Below are positions 47,847 through 59,317 of a stretch of DNA of 64,000 nt, piece after piece. The first letter of the stretch is position 1. Every line of letters begins with the position of its first letter. The position numbers and the translations under genes are program-made. The notes under the pieces are model-generated. The model saw only the letters and a program-made list of their open reading frames with translations, ran no database searches and was not told the DNA's origin. The DNA comes from Datisca glomerata (Eukaryota; Streptophyta; Magnoliopsida; Cucurbitales; Datiscaceae): positions 434,001 to 498,000 of the forward strand of contig QANY01003844.1 in NCBI GenBank assembly GCA_003255025.1, read 5' to 3'.

Positions 47847-48210
47847 AATGACCTAACATATTAAAAATAAACTACTTGCACAGTGCAAGTATCTTAACTT
47901 TTTCTTCTTACTTTGAGCAAATAACTTTTTACTGCATAAGTAAAATTAAATATATATACTTGCTCATAATTTAATTTTTCTGCTTGCTTGGAGTGAACAA
48001 TTTTTTAAATATGATTTTTTTCAATACTAGGTAGATGAACTAACATATTTAAAAAATCTACTTATTTATTGCAAGTAGCTTAAAACTTCTACTTGCTTAG
48101 AGTAAGTAAATTTTTTAATTTTGAAAAAATATACTAGTAAAAGAAAAATTTACTTGCTCCGAGAACAATTATATTTTTTTTTTGAGATTTTGGATAAATA
48201 ATCTAACAGA
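47847..48210. repeat. Degenerate tandem repeat, unit about 172 bp, two-plus copies
   Basis: Units start at GGTAAATGACCTAACATAT (47845), GGTAGATGAACTAACATAT (48020) and GGATAAATAATCTAACA (48189). Each holds CTACTT..TTGCAAGTA and ACTTGCTT.GAG(T/C)AA, so the unit also has internal inverted words (TACTTGC/GCAAGTA). Confidence 0.6.
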
Positions 48211-48560
48211 AGGAAAATTGACAAAAAAAATAACATGAAGAGAACCTAGTTGCACACAAGAAACTTAAAATTTTAATACAATTAACTTTTCAAACTAATT
48301 CTAAATAGACTTGGACTTGATAAATAATTGTTTACATCAATAACATGTTTCAAAGTGATAAACTCACTTTTCAAACAACATACTACAACATTAACGGATA
48401 TAGAGTTTTCTTGCGCTCAAGAAGCCTAATCTTCAGTTTGCTTCCTTTGGAAATGCTTCAGATCATTTTCATGAAACCTATAAAGATAGATATTTCCATT
48501 AACCGTTCATCATGATACATCAAAATATTTGAAGAGTATAGTCAATGAACAAGATTGGCT
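48211..48560. other. Unassigned, before the copia relic
   Basis: No recognisable gag; the copia pol downstream has lost its 5' part here. Confidence 0.4.
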
Positions 48561-51173
48561 ATGGCATCTTAGATATGTGCATCTCAATTTTGAGAGTCTA
48601 AGATGACTAGGAAGTAAGAAGATGGTGAAAGTTCTTTCAAATATTCAACATCCTAATGAGCTATGTGAAAGTTGTGTTCTTAACAAGAAACACAGAAACA
48701 GCTTTGTAAAATGGCAGATTACAGAGCAATGAGCCACTCGAGTTAGCACACACTAATGTTTCCGGTCCTTTAAATCCAGAATCAAATAGAAATAAGACGT
48801 ATTTTCTTACCTTCACTAATGATTATAGTAGAAGAACTTGGGTATATTTCTTAAAGAGTAAATCAAAAGTATTCAATAATTTTATAAGAGTTTAAAACTC
48901 TTATCGAAAAGCAAAGTGATTATCGTATCAGGACACTGAGCTCAGATCAAGGTGGAGAATATAACTCAGATGAGTTTCAAGCATTTCTAAAATAACATGG
49001 AGTCATGTATCAATTTATACCATCATACACTTCATAGCTAAATGGAGTAGCTGAAAGAAAGAATTGCACACTCCTTAACATGGGTAAGGACATGCTGAAG
49101 GGAAAAGTTGTTGCCCAAGAGTTTTTGGGCTGAAACAGTTTCATGTGTAGTTTATCTATTGAACCGGTGACCCACAAGAAGTTTGGAGAATATGACACAT
49201 CATGAAGCATGAAGTACTCACAAGTCGAGTGTGAGTCATCTTAGAGTTTTTAGATGCATTACATATGTGAAAATCTCGTAAGCCAGAAGAATAAAACTCG
49301 AGGATAAAGGAGAGAAGCTTATCCTTGTTGGATATGGTGAAAGAACCTTGGGATACAAGCCGGAAAACCTAGTCACCAAGTGAGTATTCCAGAACATATG
49401 TATAATTTTTTTAAGAAAATGAATCTTGGAGTTCGTATAATGTTGAATCTTCAAGGAATGAAAAACTAATAGTTGAAGAAGAAGAATCAACTCAACCAAG
49501 AGAAGAAGAGCCAAGGACACCACAAAGTGTTCAGCCCTCACCAAGAGCAATTGAAACTTCTGAATTAGTGGTAGGTGAAATGTCTTATACGAAGATGAAA
49601 AGGGTCTAAAATCTAGAAGATTTATATGAGAATACATATCTCATATATGATAATGAGTTTACTCTATTCTGTATACATATGAATTATGATCCAATTAGCT
49701 TTGATGAACCTGATAAAGAAGACAAATGGAAAAGAGCAATGGATGAAGAAATTGAATCTATTGAAAAGAATAAAACATGGGAGTCGACTATTCTTCCATA
49801 AGATCGTAAGTCTATTGGAGTAAAATGGATTTAGAAGATAAAGAGAAATGCTCAAGGAGAAGTCTGGAGACACAAAGCAAGATTTGTAGCATAAGGCTAT
49901 AAATAGAAAGAAGGTATTGACCATGGAGAATTTTTTGCTCCTGTTGTCAGACTTGAAACCATCAGACTGCTGATCTCATTAGCTACACAAAAGAGGTGGA
50001 AGATCCATCAACTGGAACATGTCGACCAGCTACCTAGATATGGGAAGAAAGGCCAAGAAAAGAAGGTGTACAACCAAAGAAATCCTTGTACAGATTGAAA
50101 CAAGCTCCTCATGCGTGGAACATGAAGATTGATACTTACTTCCAAAATAATGGTTTTGAGAAGCGTCCCTATGAGCATGCATTATACTTAAAGAAAGAAG
50201 CTGATGGTGGTACGTTAGATGCACGTTTATATGTGGATGACTTGGTCTTCACAGATAATAATACAACCATATTTGACACTTTAAAAAGGAGTATGGTTCA
50301 TGAATTCAAAATGACAAACATTGGCCTTATGGCTCATTTCGCGACATTAAGTTAAACAACGCGAGAAAGGAATATTCATTTTTCAATGTATCTTTGCAAG
50401 AGATATATTCAATAAGTTTAGAATGGAGAGCTGTAATCCTGTTACTACTCATGTTGAATCAGGAGTAGAACTAAGGAAATGTTGATCCAACTAATTATTT
50501 CAAAAGCGTGGTTGGAAGTTTGAGATATCTGACATGCACTAGACAAGATATACTCTATGGAGTTAGACTAGTCAGCAAGTATATGGATACTCATGACCAG
50601 TCTCATCTGAATGCAACAAAAAAGATATTAGCGAAGTAGTAAATGTACTCTCAATAATGATTTATTCTACACATCCAGTAAATATTTTAAACTTTTTGGA
50701 TATTTTGATAGTAATTGGGGAATAAACTTGGATGAAAGAAAAAGTATGACAGGTTTTGCTTATTGTATGGGAGATACTACATTTACCTGGCCATAAAAAA
50801 CAAGCTATTGTGACACTATCATCATGTGGAGCTGAGTATGTTGCTACCAGCTTAGCAAATTGTTGTGAATATAGCTTAGAAATACGTTGAAATGTTTGTG
50901 ATTTTCACAAGATTATCCCAATGAGATCTACATTGATAATCGTTAAGTGATTGCACTGGCAAAGAATCTAGTGCACCGTGAAAGAAGCAAGCACATTGAT
51001 ACTCATTATCATTTCATCAGAGTGCATGTGATGAATAACGAAGTGGAACTGATATCTTGCAAAACATATGACTAGCTCGCTGACATATTTACAAAACCGC
51101 TCAAGCATGATGTGTTTTCATGAATTAAGGTAATTCTTGGAATGATGACAAAGAATCAAATTTTAAGGAGGGA
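48561..51173 (+). pseudogene. Ty1-copia pol (Tork-like): integrase, RT, RNase H
   Basis: GAG-pre-integrase WHLRYVHLNFESLR.LGSKKM and CESCVLNKKHRNSF. Integrase SDQGGEYNSDEFQAFL, NGVAERKNCTLL-like, FWAETVSCVVYLLNR, SHLRVFRCITYVK, LILVGYGERTLGYKPE. RT WKRAMDEEIESIEKNKTWES, GVKWI.KIKRNAQGEVWRHK, APVVRLETIRLLISLATQKR with WKIHQL, YRLKQAPHAWNMKIDTYFQN, and the intact catalytic YVDD (50230-50241). RNase H DSNWGINLDERKSMTGFAYC and SKHIDTHYHFIRVHVM, ending LADIFTKPLKH. The strand after WKIHQL that carries the first RT Asp (DV..AFLNG) is gone. Many stops. Confidence 0.88.
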
Positions 51174-51543
51174 TGTTGAAAGTAATAAAATGTTGTAGTG
51201 TGAAAGAAAGAAGTGAGAGTCTAAATATTACAACTAATGAAGACTTCCCACCATATTAATCTTAGGGGTGGTCATAGGTGGTGTGTGAAAGCTTGAATTT
51301 TATTACAGCTTGTTTCTTTATCCTCTATTATAAATAGATAGATGGAAAATAGTAAAAGACAGTGGAGTGAAATCAATTTCTATGAATCATAAAGAGTTAG
51401 AGAGAGAGAGAGTGTGTGTGTGTGTTTAAAAGTTTTTCTTACGTTGTAATCTTTTGTCTTAAAATTTTTAATCCGTGATTTTATGTGAGTTAGTGTCTCT
51501 GAGCTCACCACAAATGACCTCAATCGATCCACGTCCACCAACA
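51174..51543 (+). repeat. 3' LTR of the Tork-like copia
   Basis: 370 bp, TGTTGAAAG...CACCAACA (TGTTG/CAACA inverted ends), directly after the polypurine tract TTAAGGAGGGA. It has a TATA box TATAAATA (51329-51336) and a (GA)n(GT)n run at 51397-51425. Confidence 0.8.
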
Positions 51544-51574
51544 TATGGTACTTTAAATGTGTTGAATAGTGAGG

Positions 51575-51685
51575 TACCAACAACCCATTTGAGATACCTC
51601 GTTGCTAAACATACATTTGAGATACCCTCCATGGTGACTCCAATATATATTTGAGATACTTCACATACATTTGAGATATCTATTG
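51575..51685. repeat. Short dispersed repeat of CATTTGAGATAC
   Basis: Four copies of (C/A)ATTTGAGATA(C/T) at irregular 25-45 bp spacing: near 51587, 51621, 51648 and 51671. Confidence 0.65.
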
Positions 51686-53753
51686 TACCATACCTTTATG
51701 GCACCATAGATGTTACCTACATAAAAATGATAATAACGGAAAATTTTAATATTTATTTAGGCTATTTGGCTACTTTAATGACATTTGATTATATCTTGAA
51801 TGTTTTCTTCAATTTTCAAGATTTTTGGTATAGTTCTATTGTACAAGGTGGAAGTAAATAGAGAGATAAAGAGACAGCTACAAGTAAAAAATAAATAAAG
51901 AAATGTACAAAAAATGTTAAGAGAGAGATACAAAAAGGTATAGTACAAAATAAGGGAGGGGGAAAGAGTAGATAATTTTTAAACAAATGGAGAGGGAAAA
52001 TGAAGGAAAAAATTGAATATAAATAAGAAAAATTAGGCTTTAACTTATGGGGTTAACCATAAGAATATCATAGCATATGGCCCTATTTTAGGTTTAGAAG
52101 TATGAATGGTGTCCAAAATATTGGAGTGCAGAAATGACAATTAGAAAAAAAAACCTCTTAGTCTCTCTCCCTCAATTTCATAAGGTGGCCGATTTCTCCT
52201 CTTTTGTGATCAGTTTCGCTACAACACTTCCTTGTTCTAGATGATTGTCCATCATTTCCAAACATGTTTTTTATGTTATGTATGATCATTCCTTGGAGCA
52301 TATCGGTTAAAGTATATTCTTTTTTTTTATCAATCAAAACCCCTTCCCATTACATTGATACAGAGTCATTTCCAATAGACTTATTGGAAGGCCCCCTTCG
52401 CGTCCCCCCTTGTGCTTTTAAGATAGTTTTAATAAAAAACATGCTTGCCGTTGTCATTAACCACCGGTTACCTCGGTGAGTCATGAACCACCATGAACTG
52501 TGAATCTATACCTTACGATCTTCGTCACTATTCTTTGGGTCGTCAACCAATTACTGTGCACGAGCACTTGTAAGAAAAATCAAAAGTTTTCTCCTCTCAA
52601 TTTTTGGTTTGGGAGAAGGTTGGTCTCCCTAGAGTTTTCTCTTCTCTCATTAATGATGTCAATTATCCGTCACTTCTACCTCTGAGAGAATCCTCCTATT
52701 TCTAGTGCAATTGAATCACTAAGATTAATTATTAATATAATGGTCAGGATTAGTTGAAAATAATCTCTTAATCAAAACTAGATATGATTTCGTTGACTAC
52801 TAGGTGTCCATGACGTATCTAGCTATTATCGCTACGATAATACCTATCACCTATAGGATAGTTCGGAAACTATACAGATAAAAATACTCATGCCTAAATA
52901 ACTATTAAACTCTACCAACCAATCTATGATCAGATAAATTGGGGTATTGAATTTCTTCGTGGAATTTAGTAGCTTAGTGGGTTCTATGCCACAAAATTCA
53001 TTCAAATCTTTGAATGTGAGAGATTTTTTTCACATTTGTAAAGCAATATTTTATTGATTTAAGTAATTACTATTTGTTGTTCAAAGAAAATTGAGACAAA
53101 ACATGCATCAAATAAAAAGCTGGGACAAGAAAGAACATTTTTTTTGTCAACAGACTCTTTAATGCACAACGAGATTAACTTCCAAAAACGAATTGTCCTA
53201 AAGATAAAAGTTTTAACCATAGCAGATAATAATGGCTAAATACTAATTACTGATTAAAAAATCAAGAATATACGTTTAGCACAGCTGGTCCCGAATGAGA
53301 AGAAGAATGAATTATAGCATCCATAATATGATTTAAAAACTAATGTAGCGGAAATTTAAAAAAAAAATCTAATAATATCAAACACTGTTGAATTGCGCAT
53401 GATTATCAGTAATTTGATGTTGTAAAATTTGTTGAATTTTGAGATTATTAGAATTTAGGCATCAATTTTGATAAATCATGAAATACCGAAAATTAGAAAT
53501 ATAGAAAGAAAATGTCTCAAACAAAATATCCTAAATTGACGCATAAAATCTAAACTAAAAGTATTTAAATTGTTTCAGAAAATCCTAAACATAAAATAAA
53601 GGTACAATTAAAAAAATATCCAAAAATTGTGAAAACAGCTTCCGGGCCTGAAACCGGACCGTAACGGGCCTCGTGAGTCAATCCGAATAAAAAATTATGG
53701 TTTTTGGAAGGTGTACTCCGTATGTAACGATCCATTCATTTTAAAAACTCCAA
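51686..53753. other. Intergenic, nothing recognised
   Basis: No TE domain. The open frames at 52264-52479 and 52500-52685 lack supporting motifs. The sequence at 53640-53700 is more GC-rich but unassigned. Confidence 0.45.
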
Positions 53754-55945
53754 CACTACACCGTCCGCATCAAGAACAAATGACGGTGAAAAATTGAACT
53801 AATTTAAACAAAACTATAGAAATACAAAATTGGTGAATATGTTCTTCAAACCAAAACACTATGTCAAATTAAAATAGTACAAAATACAGAACTAATATAT
53901 TGTTAGGTCCCCGCGTATTCTGAATAAAATTACAGAACATCAGTAGAGAATGGAAATACCTAAATCGGATGGAGCAGAAATGAAAGCTCAATCGGTGGTT
54001 GAATAGGAGCTTAAAACACTGAAACAATGGAAAATCTGACGTCCCTGAAAGCAACTAAATAAACGTCGCTCGAGAAGAGGCGTCTCTGAGAGAGATGAAG
54101 AGTGGTTCTAGAGAGAGCATTAAGAGAGATGCAGATTCTAATGGGATTTGAAATAGAAGTCTCGTCGCTAAAAGTCTCTGTCAATTCAACCATAATCTTT
54201 GTAACCTTATCAAAGATACATATAGTTGCTAAAAGCACTTTTACCGATGACATATACACGTCGTCGCCAAAATCCTTCGATGTTTTTCGCTTCTTTCGTC
54301 GATGAAGGGTTCGTTAATGAACTTTTCTAGCAACGAATTTTTGTTCGCCGCTAAACATTCAACGACGTTTTTTGAAATTTTGGACCCAGAAACAAGTATT
54401 TAGCGACAAAATATATACTCTCGCTAAACATTTGCGCGATGAATCGTTTTGTCGCTAAACATCTAAAATAAAGCGAGGATCTAAATATTTCATCAGAAAT
54501 CTGCATTCACACTAAAACAATTATAGTCTTTTATAGGGTTCAGTACAAAATCCTATAAAAGGATCTTGAAGAAAAGGGGAAAACCAAAAAAATTGAATTT
54601 TCGGTCAAATACCGCCTGTTTCTAAAAACCTACCCTGCTAGTACCCATTTCCTCTTCTTCTTTTCTCCCTCGCCTAAAATGACCACCCTTACCTCGCCTT
54701 CCCTTTGCTTCTGTTCTTCTCCCTCGCTCCCCTTTTCTTCTTCTTCTCCCTCGCTTACCTCGCCTTCCTAGGGCTTTGGATCTACGTCGTTTCATGCCGG
54801 GGCTTGTTCCGTCCATCTCTAAGCCTTAGTGTATTCAGATCTAGTTCTCTGGTTTGAGACTGGAGCTTCCTCTACTCCATCCACGCCGCCCTTGGTTTAT
54901 GGTGAGTCATGACAATCTCCTTCGAAGGCTCTCGGACATTATTTTTAAAATTTCCAGAAATTTCCCTAGAAAGCTCACTATTCTTGGGGGAAAATACCAG
55001 ATCTGGGAAGCTTTAAACAAAAATCGGACGCAGAATCTCCTTTGAAGGCTCTCGGACCAAATGTGCTTCCATGGACGATGGGGCTATTGCTGCAGAGGAC
55101 AGAGGTCAGAGGTAATTTTAGATTTTTTCATAGTCTCTATAGGGGTACAGATTTTTCCATCATACAGAAACCAAAACTGAAGAATGAATAGAATGAATGG
55201 AGTGCTCTCTTAGAGACCAAAATTACAGATCATAAGACACGGGTATTTCCATCAAAACTGGGTTTTTTGAAAGTCTTTTCCGTTTTAATGAACCAAAACT
55301 GATTGTGAAACTATAATGGAATTTCTCCGAGGAAGCAGTTGACATTTGAAATTGAAGAAGTCGTATCATGAGCTGTATCTTAGAGTTAATTTTACTGTGC
55401 ATATCCATCAGTCAACTTTTTGCCGATGGTTTTTCTTAGTGTTTCTATTTCGTGTTCTCTTTCTTATTTTTGTCGTATCTTCGTAGTTCGTACTTCAAAT
55501 TCTAGACTACCAGATTGTGTCTGTGTTACTTCAATTGGTTTTTCATTGCAAGAAAAGGGTAGTGGATAGGAGTTGTGTCTGTCGGTGCAGGATTTACCAA
55601 GGGGCCATACTATTTTGATTGTTTGAAATGTTTTGCCAATGATCTTCATGTCTGATGGCACTTCTTCTGTCCATATTACAGAATCATGTGTGAAGTCATA
55701 GGTTCAAGTCTTGTGGTGTGCGTCTATCTATTGCTTATGATTGTTTATCATTTTTTTTTTGAAGTTGTTAATTAAAATTTTGTTCTGCTTTTTGTAAGCC
55801 TTTCAGCTTTTGTATGTCAAGGTTCTATATACACTTGCATTTCCTTGTCATTTCAGTTTCTATTAGTCTTAATGGCTGGATAACTTATATGATTTATGCC
55901 CCCCCCCCTCCCTCTTCTTTTTCCACTTCTCCTTTTTTCTGGTAG

Positions 55946-56423
55946 GAAGGATACATATGAAGTTCAAAGTCCAGATGATATAACCCCTGAGAGAGTAAGT
56001 TTTTGTGTTTTCTCTCTTTCTATCTGACTGCACTGTGCTATCAAATTTGTTATACTACATTATCAAAATATTTGATTTAGTAGTAGGCATTAGGAAGTGT
56101 AAAGTCAGGTTGGGTAGATATGAAATTTCAAACAGTTCTCTCTCGCTACTGGATCTCATTTGAATTTGATCCCACTTGCCTCTCTTCATTTCACTCACGA
56201 GCTGGGCAGATTAGGGACCTGATGCTTGTGAAATTGATATCCATGTCTGGGAATGCTAGATAACAGAGATCTCACTTTGTTTTTGCATGCGTATGAAATT
56301 TTCAGCATGATCTCTAGTATTAATTTTTGAGTACTAGAAATTACTATGCTTCAGGTGCTGAAGAATTTTCTTGATATCGCTGAAGCTGAAGTAAGGTCAC
56401 TTATCTCCTTGTATTCTGAAGTG
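55946..56423 (+). pseudogene. Two captured exons, possibly from a formin-like gene
   Basis: Exon 1, 55946-55994, lies between GGTAG and GTAAGT; exon 2, 56355-56423, between TTCAG and GTGAGT. Both join in phase 0 and read KDTYEVQSPDDITPER then VLKNFLDIAEAEVRSLISLY and SEV. The FLDIAEAEVRSL..LYS pattern resembles a stretch in the C-terminal part of the FH2 domain of plant formins. Neither the preceding nor the following formin blocks were found. The splicing pattern is direct evidence; the formin call is a guess from memory of the family. Confidence 0.35.
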
Positions 56424-56505
56424 GTGAGTTTAACTCTCTTTGCTACATTATGTTAAAAGTGATATGCATCTTTCTTTTTTTTTGCAAAATAAGTAGAATC
56501 TAGTC

Positions 56506-56645
56506 ATGACTTCAGTTAAAATCTAATCACAATACTACAAAGTAAGTAGGATCAAATCATGACTTCAGTTAAAATCATTAAATTCAACTCATGTCGATTA
56601 ACTGTATTTAAAATCTGCGAGTAGATTAAAACTGAAGTCATGATT
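56506..56645. repeat. Short inverted repeat
   Basis: TCATGACTTCAGTTAAAATC occurs at 56505 and 56558 (direct) and as ATTAAAACTGAAGTCATGAT at 56626-56645 (inverted). It could fold as a hairpin within the presumed intron. Confidence 0.6.
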
Positions 56646-56681
56646 AGAACTGAACGATTTAACATGTTTATATTTATTTTG

Positions 56682-57460
56682 CAGGCCCACACCATAAAAA
56701 GATAGAAAGAAAGCTCGTTTATGTGAGGCATGCCTTTTTGGTTGGGTTATGAGACTGAAGCTTTTGCCATTTATGATGTTACGAGGTTATTAATCTTTAA
56801 TCGAAACTTTATATCATTATCTATTGTAGTATTGTGTCAGAGAACTTGCTATAAAGCACTGCTTTCACGGCTACCAGATCATATATGTATTCAATGGACT
56901 TTGTTACGTTGTTAAATCTTTTCCCACTGAGACCTGCTGGGCTGAGGCCTATTCATTTTGAGAAATTAAGATATTTGATCAATATTTTATTTACACATTT
57001 GAAACACCACTTATTGACATAGTTGGTTGTAGTCTTAGTTACTATGAATGTTTACGTTTTATCTTTCTAATTCTGAAGATTAGGCATAATGCTTATATTA
57101 TGGTTGGTTGTAGTCCTAGTTGCTCATTGGACTCTCATTTGTTGTTGTAACTTCCAGATGAGAATTAGAACTAGAATGTTTTCTTTAAATATAATCATGG
57201 TGCTCTCTGTATGTTAATTTACCATTCTGTTGGTACTCTCCATGCTTCACTCATTTAATGTTGATAAAAAACTTTTGCTTGGATCTATTATTGAATTGTG
57301 AATATTTTGTTTGTTGGATTAGTATATTCTGTTTCTCTAGGCAAAAGAGTATTGGAATGGTTTTTATGACCCCCTCTCCATACTTCACTCGTTTCAATAT
57401 CTTTTACAGGCCCACACCATAAAATGATGAAAGCAAAGCTCATTTTGTAAGAAACGACTT
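56682..57460 (+). repeat. Duplicated exon-edge segment
   Basis: CAGGCCCACACCATAAAA(A/T)GAT with a following GAAAG(.)AAAGCTC is present at 56683-56720 and 57409-57442, each time directly after an acceptor-like (T/C)AG. The two copies, 726 bp apart, suggest a duplication within the captured gene piece. Confidence 0.55.
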
Positions 57461-58217
57461 CTTTGGATTGGAACATGTCGTAGGAGATGTGTCATTTTTA
57501 AAATTAGTAATTTTTCGTACTTATAAATCAGATTTTAGATGACTTTAAGTAAAATCTTGTGAAAGACTTGTTGATATTTTGTAATTTTTATGAAATGATT
57601 TATAAGAATCCGTTCTATTATATATATCGTTATTTAGAGTTCTTTTTTTATTTATAAGTACATTTTAATTTTAAAATGAAAATGTCATTTCTTATAGGTG
57701 TATTAAAATGGTTATGAGCAGAATTTAATGGTGGTCTATCACTGTTATAAAAAAGAATATTCTATAGGGGCAAAACCCTATAAAAGACCTGTTTTTTATA
57801 GGGGGTAGAAAAAATCTAGAAAATACCAGATTTTTTATAGAATACCATGTTTTTTTACAGGGGACAAAGATCCTTAAAAAAAACCTTAATTTATTATAGG
57901 AGGCAAATACCCCCATAAAAAACCCGACTTTTTATAGGGGACAAAGACCGCTATAAAAAATCAGGTCTTTTATAGGGATTCTTGTGCCACCTATAAAAGA
58001 CCTTTTATAGTGTTCTGAAAAATCCTATTTTTCCAAGCGTTATAATAGGTCCAAGATTTTTTGTAGTGTTCAGGAACTTCTATAAAAGACCTGATTTTTT
58101 ATAGCGGTCTTTGTCCCCTATAAAAAGACCTCTTATAAAATACATTTTCTGCTGTAATGGCAGGCGAAACTTAAATCGTCGGTAAAAGTTCCGTCGTTGA
58201 TTGATTTTTTTGTAGTG

Positions 58218-58681
58218 TGTGAATGTTCTAAATTTATAATTTCTTATCAAAATACTTGGTGGCTGGAATAAACCTTGTGACATTCAGTTGAAAATGCTTT
58301 AATAATTTTTTATGATTTGATGAACGAGTAAACAACTCCAGGCATCTCCAAGTAACTCAATGGTCAAAATGGGAAAAAGAAAAAGAAACAAGGAAACCAT
58401 ATTATTAGTATGAAAAATTCTTGTTCATTAGGACATGCCTAAATAGAGAGACATATAAAAGTCATAAGAAAATATTGCTTATGTGGTAGTAATAGACACT
58501 TCACTGGTTCTATCCACCACCTTTGAGATCATCCATTCTATTTGGTACTTGCTGCCTTGCTTCCAACTGCCTGATAGTTTAAGAGCATGAAAATTTACAT
58601 CACTAAGCATTACGAAAATTACACATTTTAGAAACTCTCATGAATTATGTTTCATACAACAACAGTGAATTTTTATTAATG
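58218..58681. other. Downstream flank of the small gene
   Basis: No TE domain. On the minus strand it is the 3' side of the 54-codon gene; AATAAA at 58668-58673 could serve as a polyadenylation signal but lies very close to the stop. Confidence 0.4.
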
Positions 58682-58846
58682 TTATACCAGTTTCTTCTTA
58701 GGTTCCCTAGGCTTTTGCTCTGTCTTCTTGGGAGCCGGTTTGGAGGCTGGAGCTTTCGGGGTGGTTCCACCAAGTTTGACAGGCTCTTTCTTGACCTGTC
58801 CTGCGGATTGAGTGCCAACAGGTTTCTCAGCCTTGAGTGATGCCAT
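58682..58846 (-). CDS. Small Lys/Pro-rich protein, 54 aa, candidate intact host gene
   Basis: Complete ATG-to-TAA frame, no intron. The peptide starts MASLKAEKPVGTQSAGQVKK and ends QKPREPKKKLV. 13 of 54 residues are Lys and 8 are Pro, with Ala, Thr and Ser filling the rest, so it should be basic and disordered, with no signal peptide or membrane segment. I chose the inner ATG (58846) because it follows an A-rich leader (TTAAAAAAATGGC); an upstream in-frame extension exists but begins with a codon other than the strong start. A TATA box lies about 87 bp upstream. I have an impression of similar small proteins in other plants but cannot name a function. It sits between CACTA-type ends and a LINE, so it may be a host gene surviving among repeats. 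Confidence 0.6.
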   Translation of the reverse strand: MASLKAEKPVGTQSAGQVKKEPVKLGGTTPKAPASKPAPKKTEQKPREPKKKLV

Positions 58847-58932
58847 TTTTTTAATTAGTACGTACAACTCTTGACAGAAAAGAATTCTCTACTATGCTGG
58901 CCTGGTGTTTTTGATCCATCCAGACACACATT

Positions 58933-58940
58933 TATTTATA
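58933..58940 (-). promoter_or_regulatory. TATA box of the small gene
   Basis: Minus strand CTATAAATAAATG. At about 87 bp before the ATG it would place transcription start 50-60 bp ahead of the coding sequence, normal for plants. Confidence 0.6.
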
Positions 58941-59317
58941 GTTAAGATCGGTTATGTGAGATGACATTAGAATCGAATGGTAACATCAATGGTAAAGTTT
59001 AGGGAATGGAATATTGAAGTGGAGGCCTTCGTTGTTATGCTTGTACAGATTTTTCATGAAGGCATCTGAGTTGATCATGACATTAATGGATACTTTTATT
59101 CTCACATAAAGGAAGATATTTTAAAGAAATCAACCGTGGATAGCAAGTTTCCTACTTTCCTTATTTACTCATAAAGCTTGGGGAAGAAATGGCTGAGGTA
59201 ATTTAAATGGAATTAATATAATTATTTTCTATGTAAATCTGAAAAATATATTCCCTTCGAACCGCAAGACAGTACTAGCTAGCATCTCTCTCCTAATTAC
59301 CACCGTAGTCAGAAAAC
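58941..59317. other. Presumed upstream region of the small gene
   Basis: No TE sequence or other gene recognised before the LINE starts. Likely holds the promoter. Confidence 0.4.

Larger units (their letters stand above)
54510..58068. mobile_element. Candidate inner CACTA element with captured gene pieces
   Basis: Left: CACTAAAACAATTATAGTC, TTTTATAGGGTT; right: ...GGTCCAAGATTTTTTGTAGTG (58068), complement CACTACAAAAAATC. Subterminal units with TCTATAAAAGACCTG, TTTTTTATAGCGGTCTTTG and CCCCTATAAAA are dense at 57750-58140 and occur at the left end too (54528-54560). They continue past 58068, so the precise right end is uncertain. Inside are intron/exon-like gene fragments, and no transposase. 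Confidence 0.4.
53754..58217. mobile_element. Candidate outer CACTA element
   Basis: The right end TTTTTTTGTAGTG (58205-58217) is a CACTA terminus; next to it are AAATCGTCGGTAAAAG and TTCCGTCGTTGATTG. At 54140-54480 there are matching subterminal words (GTCGCTAAA, CAACGAATTTTTGTTCG, TAGCGACAAAATAT, GTTTTGTCGCTAAACATC). A possible left end is CACTACACCGTCCGCATC at 53754. Flanking 3-bp duplications were not found, so the outer limits are tentative. Confidence 0.35.

Noticed and set aside
49236..49637. 133-codon minus-strand open frame
   Set aside because: Antisense of copia integrase/RT linker (plus-strand LILVGYGERTLGYKPE).
51397..51425. (GA)n(GT)n microsatellite as a separate feature
   Set aside because: Part of the copia LTR 51174-51543 and mentioned there.
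54622..54816. Arg/Gly/Lys-rich minus-strand open frame, histone-like in composition
   Set aside because: CT-rich repeat (TTCTTCTTCTCCCTCGC) read backwards; no motif.
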